This document shows, in pieces, positions 1 to 8,493 of a stretch of DNA of 64,000 nucleotides. Every line of letters starts with the position of its first letter. Position 1 is the stretch's first letter. Below the pieces are notes generated by a model, which was not told where the DNA came from, searched no databases, and saw nothing but the letters and a program-made list of their open reading frames with translations. This DNA comes from Marinilabilia rubra. GTDB taxonomy: Bacteria; Bacteroidota; Bacteroidia; Bacteroidales; Marinilabiliaceae. Both the position numbers and the translations under genes were made by a program. Location: assembly GCF_003121985.1 (NCBI RefSeq), contig NZ_QEWP01000012.1, forward strand, positions 106,264 to 170,263, read 5' to 3'.

Positions 1-26
1 ATTGTATCAATCCCCATGTTCAAAAA

Positions 27-44
27 GGGGCAGAAACCTGCCCC
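27..44 (-). terminator. Rho-independent terminator after the DHOD-like gene
   Basis: Perfect 7-bp stem GGGGCAG/CTGCCCC with a 4-base loop, followed on the minus strand by five T residues (positions 26 to 22). It lies 33 bases past the stop of the minus-strand gene that ends at 78. Confidence 0.75.
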
Positions 45-77
45 TAAAAAATCTTCACTTTTCAAATGTACCAATAC

Positions 78-1064
78 TTATTCGAAATTTGAAAAATATT
101 TCATAAACTGAGCTCTTTCATAGAGATTTGGGTTCTTAATACTTCTGTATCCCATTTTCCCTTTGAAATCGTCAATAGTGGAGAAGTTTTGTTCTTTCAT
201 CCAACTTTCCAAAAACTCTACCATCCGGGTTATTACTGAAGGTCCGTTTTTATATACTGTTGAACAAACCTGGGTCGCACTGGCACCCGCAAGCATTTGT
301 TTGACAACAGCAGAACCATCATGAATTCCGGTTGAAGCGGCAATGTCAATCTTTTTAGTTTTTGCACTGGTAATGGCAACCCAACGCAGAGATTGACGAA
401 TTTCGGCAGGTGAACTGAAAACTTCCGCTGCAGTCAATTGCATTGAATGAATGTCAATATCGGGTTCATAAAAACGGTTGAACAAAACAACACCTTTGGC
501 TCCCGAAACTGAAAGCCGGTCCACAACATGAATTAAGTTGGAGAAATAAGGCCCCAATTTTATTGAAACAGGGATGGCAACAACCTCACTCACATTCTGT
601 GCTATATCGTAATAAATCTGCTCATAATCCGCAGCTTCGCTGTTTTTATCGGTATTAACCCTAAATACATTGAGTTCAATAGCATCGGCACCTGCATCCT
701 GAATGTCCTGAGCAAAATTAACCCACTCATCTGAAGAGAAACAGTTAATGCTGGCAATTACAGGAATTTCAACTGCCGCTTTGGCCTCTTTTATCATCTG
801 CAAATAGGCAGCTACTGAATTTTCACGCGTATATTCACGTACGTAATCTACAGCTTCCGGATAATCAAACCCCTGTCCGCCAGTAATCTCTTTATTGATT
901 TCATGGTTTATCTGCTCTTCAAAAAGAGACTTTAAAACAACCGCTCCTGCTCCGGCATTTTCAAGCTGTTTTATTTTTTCAACACTATTGGTAAGCCCTG
1001 AACTGCTTACCACAATCGGGTTTTTTAGTTTAATTCCCAGGTAGGTTGTTTCCAAATTAGCCAT
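78..1064 (-). CDS. Dihydroorotate dehydrogenase-like FMN enzyme
   Basis: A 328-residue TIM-barrel flavoprotein of the PyrD superfamily, probably cytosolic. The N-terminus (GIKLKNPIVVSSSGLT, residues 10-25) is the typical first strand. Candidate FMN or substrate contacts are Asn108, the ELN motif near 130-132, Lys169 and the phosphate-binding STGIHDG stretch at 244-250. There is no N-terminal membrane helix as in class 2 enzymes. It belongs to the group usually annotated as 'dihydroorotate dehydrogenase-like protein', found widely in Bacteroidota. Whether it oxidises dihydroorotate or another substrate cannot be told from the sequence, and no other pyrimidine gene is nearby. It appears to be a single transcription unit with its own terminator. 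Confidence 0.85.
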   Translation of the reverse strand: MANLETTYLGIKLKNPIVVSSSGLTNSVEKIKQLENAGAGAVVLKSLFEEQINHEINKEITGGQGFDYPEAVDYVREYTRENSVAAYLQMIKEAKAAVEIPVIASINCFSSDEWVNFAQDIQDAGADAIELNVFRVNTDKNSEAADYEQIYYDIAQNVSEVVAIPVSIKLGPYFSNLIHVVDRLSVSGAKGVVLFNRFYEPDIDIHSMQLTAAEVFSSPAEIRQSLRWVAITSAKTKKIDIAASTGIHDGSAVVKQMLAGASATQVCSTVYKNGPSVITRMVEFLESWMKEQNFSTIDDFKGKMGYRSIKNPNLYERAQFMKYFSNFE

Positions 1065-1406
1065 ATCCTTGATTATTTTTAGCTTATTAAATGAGTCAGG
1101 ATCGCTGTGTCATTAATGCAATTGCAAAAAAGCCTGACATCCTCTTCAAAAACAAAATTGCTTAACAAATATAATCAAAAGCAGAAAAGTCCCAACTCAT
1201 TGCTTTTAATTAGTGTGTGTCCATAAAATCCCATTTACCGCGTTACGCTTGCCCGAAAATTACTCATCCCGAAGGATCGGGACTGCCTGTTTACGGGCTT
1301 CGAAAGCCCCCGAAGAAAAATCGGGGCAGGCTTTGTAAATGAAACTTTCTGAACACGCACATACATTTTGACACTGTTTGTTTAGTTTATAGACCGACAC
1401 TTCTAA
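1065..1406. other. Intergenic region with tandem small hairpins
   Basis: No gene is visible in this 342-base stretch. It holds a cluster of GC-rich hairpins between about 1238 and 1341, described as a separate repeat feature. The rest is AT-rich, and I see no clear promoter for the DHOD-like gene at 1064. Confidence 0.6.
1238..1341. repeat. REP-like cluster of three hairpins inside an inverted repeat
   Basis: Three short palindromes lie back to back: TCCCGA/TCGGGA (1267-1282), GGGCTT/AAGCCC (1295-1309) and CCCCGA/TCGGGG (1308-1326). They are framed by CATTTAC near 1238 and GTAAATG near 1335. The first palindrome recurs with two base changes at 42960-42979. This is typical of short non-coding extragenic repeats; it could also act as a transcript-stabilising or terminating structure. 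Confidence 0.55.
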
Positions 1407-2081
1407 TTACTGATAATTCCGGGCTCCAAAGATGGAACTACCAATCCTGACCATGTTGCTGCCTTCGGCTAAGGCAATTTTATAGTCACCTGACATACCC
1501 ATACTTAGGATTGAAAAGTCAGAATCAGCAGTAAAATATTGTTGTTTGGTTTCGTCGAAGAGTTTTTTCAAAGTACCGAATTCTGATGCCACCTTCGATT
1601 CATCATCCGTGAAAGTAGCCATGCCCATCAACCCTTGTATCTTAACATGGTCAAAAGACTTAAAATCATCACTTTTAAGCATCTCTGTCAATTCTCCGGC
1701 ATCCAACCCAAACTTACTCTCCTCGGATGCTATATGAATTTGCAGTAAACATGGAATAACCCGGTCATTTTTGGCGCCTTCCTTATTTATTGCCCGCAAA
1801 AGACGCATACTGTCAACACCATGTATCAACGACACAAATGGAGCAATATACTTGACTTTGTTTCGCTGAAGATGCCCAATCATATGCCAATCAATATCTT
1901 TGGGCAATTCTTCGTATTTATCTGCCAATTCCCGGGCCTTATTTTCACCAAAAATACTCTGGCCGCTTTCATATGCTTCCATAATCATTTCGGCAGGTTT
2001 GGTTTTGGAGACAGCAACAAGAGTTACCCCTTCCGGCAACCCATCTTTTACAATCTTCAAATTTTCACTGACTGATGACAT
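1407..2081 (-). CDS. YggS-family PLP homeostasis protein
   Basis: A 224-residue single-domain PLP-binding protein with the alanine-racemase-like TIM barrel (PLPBP/ProSC/YggS family). The family controls the free pyridoxal phosphate pool and is not known to have racemase activity. The Schiff-base lysine is Lys26, in AVSKTKP. Also visible are FGENKARE, WHMIGHLQRNK, and the C-terminal SMGMSGD and GSNMVRIGSSIFG stretches that bind the cofactor phosphate. The frame extends 13 codons upstream to 2120, but the Met at 2081 matches the family's usual start and length and is preferred. Flanking genes are unrelated. Confidence 0.92.
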   Translation of the reverse strand: MSSVSENLKIVKDGLPEGVTLVAVSKTKPAEMIMEAYESGQSIFGENKARELADKYEELPKDIDWHMIGHLQRNKVKYIAPFVSLIHGVDSMRLLRAINKEGAKNDRVIPCLLQIHIASEESKFGLDAGELTEMLKSDDFKSFDHVKIQGLMGMATFTDDESKVASEFGTLKKLFDETKQQYFTADSDFSILSMGMSGDYKIALAEGSNMVRIGSSIFGARNYQ

Positions 2082-2190
2082 GATAATTCGTTTTTTTCTG
2101 ATATAACTTAAAAATGACACCTACAGATTCAGGTTTCTCTCTGATTTTTAACGGAGAATTCATTTAAGCCAATCTCAGATTTTAATTAAA

Positions 2191-2239
2191 AGCCCGGCCT
2201 GAGACTGATGGCCTAATGCCAACAAAACCAAGCCGGGCT
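2191..2239 (-). terminator. Probable terminator after the DUF1015 gene
   Basis: An 8-bp GC-rich stem AGCCCGGC/GCCGGGCT with a loop of about 33 bases is followed on the minus strand by TTTTAATT. A second small hairpin (AAGCCG/CGGCTT, about 2261-2278) lies between it and the gene. The long loop lowers confidence. Confidence 0.45.
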
Positions 2240-2296
2240 AAATATTATAAGAAATTCTTTAAGCCGCAAATTCGGCTTTTCAATTTCTCCAATCGG

Positions 2297-3547
2297 TTAA
2301 ATTTCATGAATAACCAATCCGGATCTGAGTTTAGGCTCAAACCAGGTGGTCTTTGGCGGCATAATATTGCCTGTATCAGCAATATCGATCAATTGCTGCA
2401 TAGAAACAGGATATAAAGCAAATGCAACTTTCATTTCACCTGAATCCACCCGGCTTTGCAATTCTCCAAGACCACGAATTCCACCCACAAAATCAATGCG
2501 CTTTGAAGTCCTCAGATCTTTTATGCCCAACAACTTATCCAAAACATGATTGGACAAGATGGTGACATCCAAAACACCAATTGGATCCTGATCATTATAG
2601 GTTCCTTCCCTGGCCGTCAGTTTGTACCACTTTCCATCAAGATACATGCTGAATTCATGAAGTTGGGATGGCTTGTAGATTTCGCTTCCAATTTCACTGA
2701 TATCAAAAGATTCAGATAGCTTCTCAACAAACTCAGCCGGAGAATAATTATTCAAATCCTTAACTACACGATTGTAATCAATTATCTCCAATTGATCATC
2801 CGGGAAATGTACAGCCATAAAGAAGTTGTACTCTTCATTGCCTGTATGGTTGGGATTGGCAGCTTTTCTCTCCAGGCCAACTCTTGCTGCAGCAGCCGTG
2901 CGGTGATGTCCATCTGCAACATAAGTACATGGCACCTTGGTGGAAAAAAGGTTTTCCAGCTTTGTGTTGGTTTCAGCATCCCATACTACCCAGAAATGAT
3001 GACCAAACCCATCATCCCCGGCAGTGAAATCATATTCCGGTTCCTGAGTGGTGACAATGTTATTAACAATCTCATCAATCTCAGGAACGGCTTTATAACT
3101 AAAAAATACAGGTTCAAGATTGGCATTATTGGTACGAATATGCACCATCCGGTCCTCTTCTTTCTCCGGGCGTGTCAATTCATGCTTTTTAATTACGCCT
3201 TGTTCATAATCAGTACAGGAAGCACATCCCACAATTCCATATTGAGTACGACCATTCATGGTCTGGGCGTAAATATAAAATCGTGGTTCCTCGTCCTGAG
3301 CAAGCCAGCCTTTTTCTTTAAACTTATTTAAGTTCTCAGCCGACTTTTCATAGACCTCATCGGAATGAACATCCACGTCCTCCTCACAATCAATTTCAGC
3401 ACGTGTAATGTGCAACAATGAGTAGTCTTTATCCCCGGCCATTTTTGCAGCCTCCTGACTGTTCATTACATCATAAGGCAGACAGGACAATCCGGCGGCG
3501 ATGTCCTTTGGAGGACGTAGCCCGTTAAATGGTTTTACGATAGCCAT
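2297..3547 (-). CDS. DUF1015 family protein
   Basis: A 416-residue protein matching the DUF1015 family over its whole length. The N-terminus MAIVKPFNGLRPPKDIA and a central YVADGHHRTAAA motif are hallmarks; the histidine-rich motif is reminiscent of nuclease or ParB-like folds, but no activity is established here. It follows serA on the same strand with a 24-base gap and is probably cotranscribed with it. DUF1015 genes are repeatedly found beside serA and serC in bacteria, which suggests a role tied to serine synthesis, but this is guilt by association. No signal peptide is present. A terminator follows. Confidence 0.88.
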   Translation of the reverse strand: MAIVKPFNGLRPPKDIAAGLSCLPYDVMNSQEAAKMAGDKDYSLLHITRAEIDCEEDVDVHSDEVYEKSAENLNKFKEKGWLAQDEEPRFYIYAQTMNGRTQYGIVGCASCTDYEQGVIKKHELTRPEKEEDRMVHIRTNNANLEPVFFSYKAVPEIDEIVNNIVTTQEPEYDFTAGDDGFGHHFWVVWDAETNTKLENLFSTKVPCTYVADGHHRTAAAARVGLERKAANPNHTGNEEYNFFMAVHFPDDQLEIIDYNRVVKDLNNYSPAEFVEKLSESFDISEIGSEIYKPSQLHEFSMYLDGKWYKLTAREGTYNDQDPIGVLDVTILSNHVLDKLLGIKDLRTSKRIDFVGGIRGLGELQSRVDSGEMKVAFALYPVSMQQLIDIADTGNIMPPKTTWFEPKLRSGLVIHEI

Positions 3548-3571
3548 AAGCGAGAGGTTTTGCTGTTTTTG

Positions 3572-4495
3572 CTATTTATTGACTCTGAAGGTTTCGTCTC
3601 CGTCTTTGAAAAACCTAACGATTTGATTGGCAGCCGCAACTCCTGCATTAATATTAGCTTCTGAAGTCTGAGCCCCCATTTTCTTGGGTGTAAAGAAGAA
3701 ACGTCCGGGGAATTTCTCTTCAAAAACTGCCTTGTTGTCGGGAGAAATATCGGAAATATAAGCAAAATCTTTTCTCTCTTCCATCAAGGCCACGATACCA
3801 TCTTCATCAATCACCTCTTTACGTGCGGTATTTACTAAAACACCGCCTTCAGGCATCTTGCTCAGTAATTCTTTATTAATAGACTTTTTGGTTTTGTCGT
3901 TGGCCGGAATGTGGAGAGAAACATACTGACAGGTGCTGTACAACTCTTCAACTGAAGAAAGTGGAGTAATACCATCAGCTTTAATTTTTGCGTCATCAAC
4001 AAACGGATCGAAAGCATAAACATGCATTCCAAATCCTTTGGCCACTTTAGCGACATACAAACCAACATTTCCATAAGCATGGATTCCGATTTTCTTGCCA
4101 CGCAATTCTGTACCTGCCGTACCGTTGAAATGGTTTCTTGCCTGGAATACCATCATTCCAAAGGCCAGCTCTGCAACAGCATTTGAGTTCTGTCCCGGAG
4201 TGTTCATTGCAACAATATTCTTTGCTGAACAAGCTTCCATATCAAGGTTATCATAGCCAGCTCCTGCACGTACAACAATACCCAGTTCTTTGGCTGCGTC
4301 AACCACATCAGCAGTTACTTTATCTGATCTGACAATAAGTGCACTGGCATCAGCGACTGCTGACTTCAGTTCATCTGCTGAGGAATATTTTTCAAGAAGA
4401 GCCAGTTCAAAACCAGCTTCATCTACAATTTTTTTGATTTGCGCAATTGCCGCAGGCGCAAAAGGTTTTTCGGTGGCAACTAGTACTTTCTTCAT
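3572..4495 (-). CDS. serA: D-3-phosphoglycerate dehydrogenase, short lysine type
   Basis: Oxidises 3-phosphoglycerate to 3-phosphohydroxypyruvate, the first step of serine synthesis. The 307-residue protein has only the catalytic and NAD-binding domains; there is no ACT or regulatory C-terminal domain, so feedback by serine through an ACT domain is not expected. The Rossmann turn is near 137-146 (GIHAYGNVG) and the catalytic arginine is Arg225 in NTARKE. At the position of the usual catalytic histidine (TPH) the sequence reads TPKKMG, so Lys271 replaces it. This matches the short lysine-type class described for Entamoeba and Bacteroides relatives. It is followed by DUF1015 with a 24-base gap; serC lies upstream behind a terminator. 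Confidence 0.93.
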   Translation of the reverse strand: MKKVLVATEKPFAPAAIAQIKKIVDEAGFELALLEKYSSADELKSAVADASALIVRSDKVTADVVDAAKELGIVVRAGAGYDNLDMEACSAKNIVAMNTPGQNSNAVAELAFGMMVFQARNHFNGTAGTELRGKKIGIHAYGNVGLYVAKVAKGFGMHVYAFDPFVDDAKIKADGITPLSSVEELYSTCQYVSLHIPANDKTKKSINKELLSKMPEGGVLVNTARKEVIDEDGIVALMEERKDFAYISDISPDNKAVFEEKFPGRFFFTPKKMGAQTSEANINAGVAAANQIVRFFKDGDETFRVNK

Positions 4496-4673
4496 AATTT
4501 CCAGTTTTTTTCTGATTAATCCGGGAAGTTTTGAAAGAAGCTCAGAGGTTCGGGAATAAATGCCTTAATAAAAATAAAAGCGGAAAATGGCTCTTCTTAA
4601 TTAAGACAACCATATCAGGAAAACTACTGAGCAAACTAACAGATAAATTTAGGTATAAATCAGATTAACAACA

Positions 4674-4695
4674 AAGGGCCTCAAAAAAGGCCCTT
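4674..4695 (-). terminator. Terminator after serC
   Basis: Perfect 7-bp stem AAGGGCC/GGCCCTT with an 8-base loop, placed 17 bases past the serC stop on the minus strand and followed by TTTGTTGTT. It separates serC transcription from serA, which probably has its own start in the 178-base gap. Confidence 0.7.
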
Positions 4696-4711
4696 CATTG
4701 AAGATAATATT

Positions 4712-5785
4712 TTAGTGTTTTTTCTCAAATTCCTGCATAGTTTCAACCAATGCTTTTACGCTTTCAAGCGGCAAAGCATTGTAAGTTGAAGCACGGAAAC
4801 CACCAACACTGCGATGGCCTTTGATTCCTATCATGCCTCTCTCGCTGGCAAACTCGAAAAATTCTTTCTCCAATTCTGCGTACTCTTCATTCATCACGAA
4901 ACAAACGTTCATTAATGAGCGGTCTTCCTTGCTGGCAACAGTACCCTTGAAGAGCTTGTTACGATCAATTTCGTCATACAGCAGTCCGGCTTTCTCAATG
5001 TTTTTCTTATGCATGCCTTCAACACCACCTTGCTCTTTCAACCATATCAATGTTTGCAATGCTGCATAAACCGGCAACACGGGAGGTGTATTGAACATTG
5101 AGCCTTTATCAATATGAGTTCTGTAATCGAGCATGGTTGGGATATCGCGATCGACTTTACCAAGAAGATCTTTCTTAACAATTACAAAGGTAACGCCTGC
5201 AGGAGCAAGATTTTTTTGCGCACCACCATATATCAAAGCATACTTCGATACATCAATGGGACGAGAAAAGATATCTGAAGACATATCAGCAACCAAAGGT
5301 ACTCCAACTTCAAGATCTTCCTTAATTTCAGTACCGTAAATGGTATTATTGGTAGTGATGTGGAAATAATCAGCATCAGCAGGTACTTTATAGTCTTTTG
5401 GAATGTAATTATAGTTGGCATCTTTAGAGGAAGCAACTTCCACAACTTCGCCAAAATGCTTACCCTCCTTCTGAGCCTTTGCTGCCCATGAACCGGTATT
5501 CAAATAAGCAGCCTTCTTTTTCATCAGGTTAAAAGGAACCATGCAAAACTGAGTACTGGCACCTCCCCCTAAAAAAAGAACTTCATATCCTTCAGGAATA
5601 TTAAGCAACTCTTTGAAAAGAGCCTGGGCTTCGTCCATTACCGCTACAAACTCCTTACTGCGGTGTGAAACTTCCATTACAGAAAGGCCGGTTCCGGCAA
5701 AATTGGTTACAGCTTCTGCCGTATTTTTAATGGTAAATTCAGGCAATATTGACGGCCCAGCATAAAAGTTGTGTTTCTTCATCAC
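4712..5785 (-). CDS. serC: Phosphoserine aminotransferase
   Basis: A PLP class V aminotransferase that converts 3-phosphohydroxypyruvate and glutamate to phosphoserine, the step after SerA; the family can also act on the phosphorylated precursor of vitamin B6. The 357-residue length is usual. The N-terminal [10 protein letters not shown] motif binds phosphate, and the cofactor lysine is Lys191 in [11 protein letters not shown]. The HRSKEF motif (41-46) and C-terminal [11 protein letters not shown] (about 325-335) are conserved. The frame begins MMKKHNF, so the second Met (5782) is equally possible. Upstream is a long region with a TAACTTTG element and a GTGAT/ATCAC dyad that may control it. 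Confidence 0.95.
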   Translation of the reverse strand: MMKKHNFYAGPSILPEFTIKNTAEAVTNFAGTGLSVMEVSHRSKEFVAVMDEAQALFKELLNIPEGYEVLFLGGGASTQFCMVPFNLMKKKAAYLNTGSWAAKAQKEGKHFGEVVEVASSKDANYNYIPKDYKVPADADYFHITTNNTIYGTEIKEDLEVGVPLVADMSSDIFSRPIDVSKYALIYGGAQKNLAPAGVTFVIVKKDLLGKVDRDIPTMLDYRTHIDKGSMFNTPPVLPVYAALQTLIWLKEQGGVEGMHKKNIEKAGLLYDEIDRNKLFKGTVASKEDRSLMNVCFVMNEEYAELEKEFFEFASERGMIGIKGHRSVGGFRASTYNALPLESVKALVETMQEFEKKH

Positions 5786-5883
5786 CAGTTAATTTTATTA
5801 TTAAAAATATTATTTTGTTACACGTAGAATGAAAGAGATAAAAACACACACAAGTCTCTCATCAAAAGCATTTTAGAGAAAAA

Positions 5884-5897
5884 GTGATTTTTATCAC
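5884..5897. promoter_or_regulatory. GTGAT-N4-ATCAC dyad, Crp/Fnr-like operator
   Basis: Perfect 5-bp inverted repeat with a 4-base spacer, of the geometry bound by Crp/Fnr-family dimers (compare TTGAT-N4-ATCAA). It lies only a few bases downstream, on the minus strand, of a TAACTTTG element at 5909-5902. It therefore overlaps the expected transcription start, a position suited to repression. It is about 100 bases upstream of serC. Confidence 0.4.
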
Positions 5898-5901
5898 GCA
5901 T

Positions 5902-5909
5902 CAAAGTTA
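5902..5909 (-). promoter_or_regulatory. Candidate -7 element for serC
   Basis: TAACTTTG on the minus strand fits the Bacteroidota consensus TAnnTTTG. No TTG is seen 17-23 bases upstream, so the match is only half of the promoter. It would give a leader of roughly 110 bases before serC. Confidence 0.35.
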
Positions 5910-5914
5910 ATGAT

Positions 5915-6097
5915 TTATGATTTTTTATTCATCTGTTTGAAATTTTTTTTCATCTCCTCAGGAATATTCAGGCACAAATAATGTTTTTTTCCTTTAATAA
6001 CCACGGGAGAAAGCTTGAAAACTCAAAATAACACTTCCCTGCCTGAGGATAGGTTAAGCGCAAGTTCGATAATGAATTCAAGGTTATTGCCAATCAT
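5915..6097 (-). pseudogene. Possible broken small reading frame
   Basis: On the minus strand an ATG at 6097 opens a frame of 24 codons ending in TGA at 6025-6023. The same frame then continues without a stop for 35 more codons to TAA at 5917-5915. The second half has a protein-like composition (it includes PVVIKGKKHYLCLN and a lysine-rich end). Read together it would be a protein of about 59 residues interrupted once by TGA. I do not recognise it. It may be chance, a remnant, or two small proteins. Confidence 0.2.
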
Positions 6098-6231
6098 GTA
6101 TTTTTTTCTTTACCAACACAATTTCCTTTTGGATAAAATTCCAACCAAACAAACACATGCATATTTATGCAAAAATCATTTCAGAGATTTTTCTAATTAA
6201 CAACCATCCGGCTTTCTTCCTAACCTTCAAC

Positions 6232-7323
6232 CTATTTTAATTTCACAAACGGAGGCTTAACAATTTTGGCTTTAACATCCTTATTCCGGATGCGGATAAA
6301 CACCTCTGTATCAGTTTTCCAAAAACCGGACTTCACGTATCCCATACCAATTCCCTTCTTTAGCATCGGAGACATTGTTCCGGAAGTGACTTCACCGATC
6401 GCATTGCCATCGGCATCAACAATTTCATATCCCTTCCTGGGTATTCCACGCTCTTCCAGGACAAATCCCTTCAATCGTTTGTCTACGCCCTCTGCCTTCT
6501 GTTTTTCAAAAAGCGGTCGGGATGTAAAATCGTTTCCATCTACCAGCTTAGTGATCCACCCCAGGTTAGCCTCAACCGGAGATGAAGAATCCGTAAGATC
6601 GTTTCCATACAATGCCAAACCGGCTTCGAGGCGCAGCGTATCCCGGGCACCCAATCCTGCAGGCATTAAGCCATATTCTTTTCCCGCCTCCATAATAGCT
6701 TGCCACACATCAGCAGCATCCTCATTGTACAAATACAACTCAAATCCACCGGAGCCGGTATAACCGGTATTAGATATAATGACATCTGACTTGCCAGCCA
6801 TTTCACCTGTTGCAAAAGCATAAAACGGGATGGATACCAGATCCAGCGGAGTCAATTTTTGAAGAATTTCACCTGCTTTGGGCCCTTGTACGGCAATAAG
6901 GGACATTTTATCACTTGCATTTTCCAATTCCGCAGCAAAACTGTTCTTTGCATTTATCCAATTCCAGTCTTTATCCATATTGGAAGCATTTACCACAAGC
7001 ATGTATTTCTCATCCTCGTAATGATAAACAATCAAATCGTCCACTATGCCGCCTTCATCGTTAGGCATACAGGAATATTGAGCTTTACCAACAGGAATAA
7101 CAGAAAGGTCATTGCTGGTAACTGACTGGATCAGGTCAAAAGCATTAGGCCCTTTAACCCAAAATTCACCCATATGAGAAACATCAAAAATACCTGCAGC
7201 CTCTCTGACAGCCATGTGTTCAACATTAATACCACCATACTCCACAGGCATTTCAAAACCGGCAAAAGGTACAATTTTCGCACCTAGTTGCTTATGAATA
7301 TCGTACAGAACAGTTTTTTGCAT
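6232..7323 (-). CDS. gcvT: Glycine cleavage system T protein (aminomethyltransferase)
   Basis: Transfers the methylene group from the aminomethyl-lipoyl arm of protein H to tetrahydrofolate, releasing ammonia; part of the glycine cleavage complex in the cytosol. The 363-residue length is usual. Visible family motifs are the N-terminal [23 protein letters not shown] (near 47-55), the folate-pocket acidic stretch [10 protein letters not shown], and [13 protein letters not shown] near 180-192. The C-terminal GCV_T barrel carries [17 protein letters not shown]. The other gcv genes are not in the window. A TAAATTTG sequence at 7421-7414 on the minus strand could be its -7 element, but it lacks a good upstream partner. 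Confidence 0.96.
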   Translation of the reverse strand: MQKTVLYDIHKQLGAKIVPFAGFEMPVEYGGINVEHMAVREAAGIFDVSHMGEFWVKGPNAFDLIQSVTSNDLSVIPVGKAQYSCMPNDEGGIVDDLIVYHYEDEKYMLVVNASNMDKDWNWINAKNSFAAELENASDKMSLIAVQGPKAGEILQKLTPLDLVSIPFYAFATGEMAGKSDVIISNTGYTGSGGFELYLYNEDAADVWQAIMEAGKEYGLMPAGLGARDTLRLEAGLALYGNDLTDSSSPVEANLGWITKLVDGNDFTSRPLFEKQKAEGVDKRLKGFVLEERGIPRKGYEIVDADGNAIGEVTSGTMSPMLKKGIGMGYVKSGFWKTDTEVFIRIRNKDVKAKIVKPPFVKLK

Positions 7324-7511
7324 TTCAATATTATTTAAGCATTTTTACTCCTGAAGAACAGGAAAACAAAGACATAAAAAAAGAGCGGGCCACTAACTTT
7401 ATTTGTGGCTAGACAAATTTAAACCAAAAAATGTGGTATAAAGAATGACAATTATTTGTAAATTTACGTTATCAAGAAAAAGGTCACGTTTTTCTATCGT
7501 CTCATTTTTAT

Positions 7512-7519
7512 TAAATTTG
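7512..7519 (+). promoter_or_regulatory. Candidate -7 element for the Hpt-STAS pair
   Basis: TAAATTTG matches TAnnTTTG exactly and lies 34 bases before the ATG at 7553. The upstream TTG element is not clear (GTTTTTC is present near the expected place). Confidence 0.45.
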
Positions 7520-7552
7520 TGGCATTCACAGCCATTGTAAAAACTTTGTTTT

Positions 7553-8029
7553 ATGCCAAATCAACATCATTGCATTAACCTTAGTTACCTGGAAAGCATT
7601 GCCGAAGGGGATAAAGGTATCATTGACGAGCTGATTACTATTTTTTTGGAACAAATCCCTGAATTCACCGAAGGTCTTGACCAAAGTTTTGCTAAAAAAC
7701 GTTGGCTTGACGTGGCTGCAATTGCACATAAAGCAAAGTCCTCCGTTGTTTCGATGGGCATGGAGGAATTGGGCAATCGTGATCTTAAAAATCTGGAATT
7801 GTCAGCAAAAGAACTGCATGTAAAAGAGATTCAGAAAAAAAACAACCCTACACCCGAAGAAGAAAAAGAAGCACAGCAACTGGAACGCAATTTAAAGGGA
7901 TATGACCAAGAGAGACAAGACTGGATAAAAGGAAATGCCTCTCCTGAAACCATAGCCTCCATCATTAAAAGATTCAAAGATAAACTGCAACAAGCCGAAG
8001 AAGAACTTAAAACTGAAACTGATAAGTAA
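7553..8029 (+). CDS. Stand-alone Hpt-domain phosphotransfer protein
   Basis: A 158-residue soluble protein. Residues 1-90 form an Hpt-like helical domain; the phospho-accepting histidine is His59 in AHKAKSSVVSMG, the expected HxxK[GA]SS pattern. The C-terminal half (about 95-158) is highly charged (KNNPTPEEEKEAQQLE and similar) and likely helical or coiled coil. Such proteins relay phosphate from hybrid histidine kinases to response regulators. Its stop codon overlaps the start of the downstream STAS gene (TAATG), so the two are translationally coupled. The cognate kinase is not adjacent; the large sensor kinase at 59-63 kb has no receiver domain, so a direct pairing is not obvious. Confidence 0.8.
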   Translation: MPNQHHCINLSYLESIAEGDKGIIDELITIFLEQIPEFTEGLDQSFAKKRWLDVAAIAHKAKSSVVSMGMEELGNRDLKNLELSAKELHVKEIQKKNNPTPEEEKEAQQLERNLKGYDQERQDWIKGNASPETIASIIKRFKDKLQQAEEELKTETDK

Positions 8030-8346
8030 TGGATACAATGTTAACCGTAGACTCTCAAAATGCAAAGTTAGTTGGAAGGATTACTGAGACTGATAGACTA
8101 AATGCTACCATTGCTGCCACGGTAAAAGAGCAGCTAAACAGTAATCTCAACAAGCCTGAGGTTCATTTCATCCTTAACCTGGAGAATATTAAATTTATTG
8201 ACAGTACAGGTATCGGGGTGCTTATCTCTGCCCTCAAAACAGCCCGCCAAAATGAAGGAAGCTTTGTTTTGTCCAATGTCAATAAAGAGGTAATGGATCT
8301 CCTTTCGCTAATGAAGCTCGACAAAGTATTTGACTTTGATCAGTAA
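8029..8346 (+). CDS. STAS-domain anti-sigma-factor-antagonist-like protein
   Basis: A 105-residue single STAS domain of the SpoIIAA/RsbV type. The phosphorylatable serine is Ser59 in FIDSTGIGVL. Proteins of this family bind an anti-sigma kinase or another partner when dephosphorylated. The ATG at 8029 overlaps the TAA of the Hpt gene; a second Met at 8038 is an alternative start. The fusion of an Hpt gene and a STAS gene in one unit suggests a link between a two-component phosphorelay and partner switching. A bidirectional terminator follows at 8437-8471, convergent with clpB. Confidence 0.88.
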   Translation: MDTMLTVDSQNAKLVGRITETDRLNATIAATVKEQLNSNLNKPEVHFILNLENIKFIDSTGIGVLISALKTARQNEGSFVLSNVNKEVMDLLSLMKLDKVFDFDQ

Positions 8347-8436
8347 TTTTGCCGCTTGGTTACATCTGGTTATTTGCATGTCCTGAGCCAGAATTATCAA
8401 TATAATTGTTTGTTGTATCCATTATCAACGAACATT

Positions 8437-8471
8437 AAAGCCCCATGCGAAACATTTTCACATGGGGCTTT
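8437..8471. terminator. Bidirectional terminator between STAS gene and clpB
   Basis: Perfect 11-bp stem AAAGCCCCATG/CATGGGGCTTT with a 13-base loop, placed between two convergent genes (stops at 8346 on plus and 8494 on minus). The A/T-rich flanks supply short U tracts in both directions. Confidence 0.8.
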
Positions 8472-8493
8472 AACTTAATGTAATCCCTCATTT

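Larger units (their letters stand above)
5786..6231. other. Long intergenic region upstream of serC
   Basis: This 446-base gap holds a candidate promoter and operator near 5884-5909 and the remains of a possible small reading frame (5915-6097, minus strand). I see no other structure. It is AT-rich, and no terminator is obvious for gcvT, whose stop is at 6232. Confidence 0.5.

Noticed and set aside
2792..3331. A 179-codon plus-strand frame inside the DUF1015 gene
   Set aside because: It lies wholly opposite a well-matched family protein and has no signal of its own; a shadow frame.
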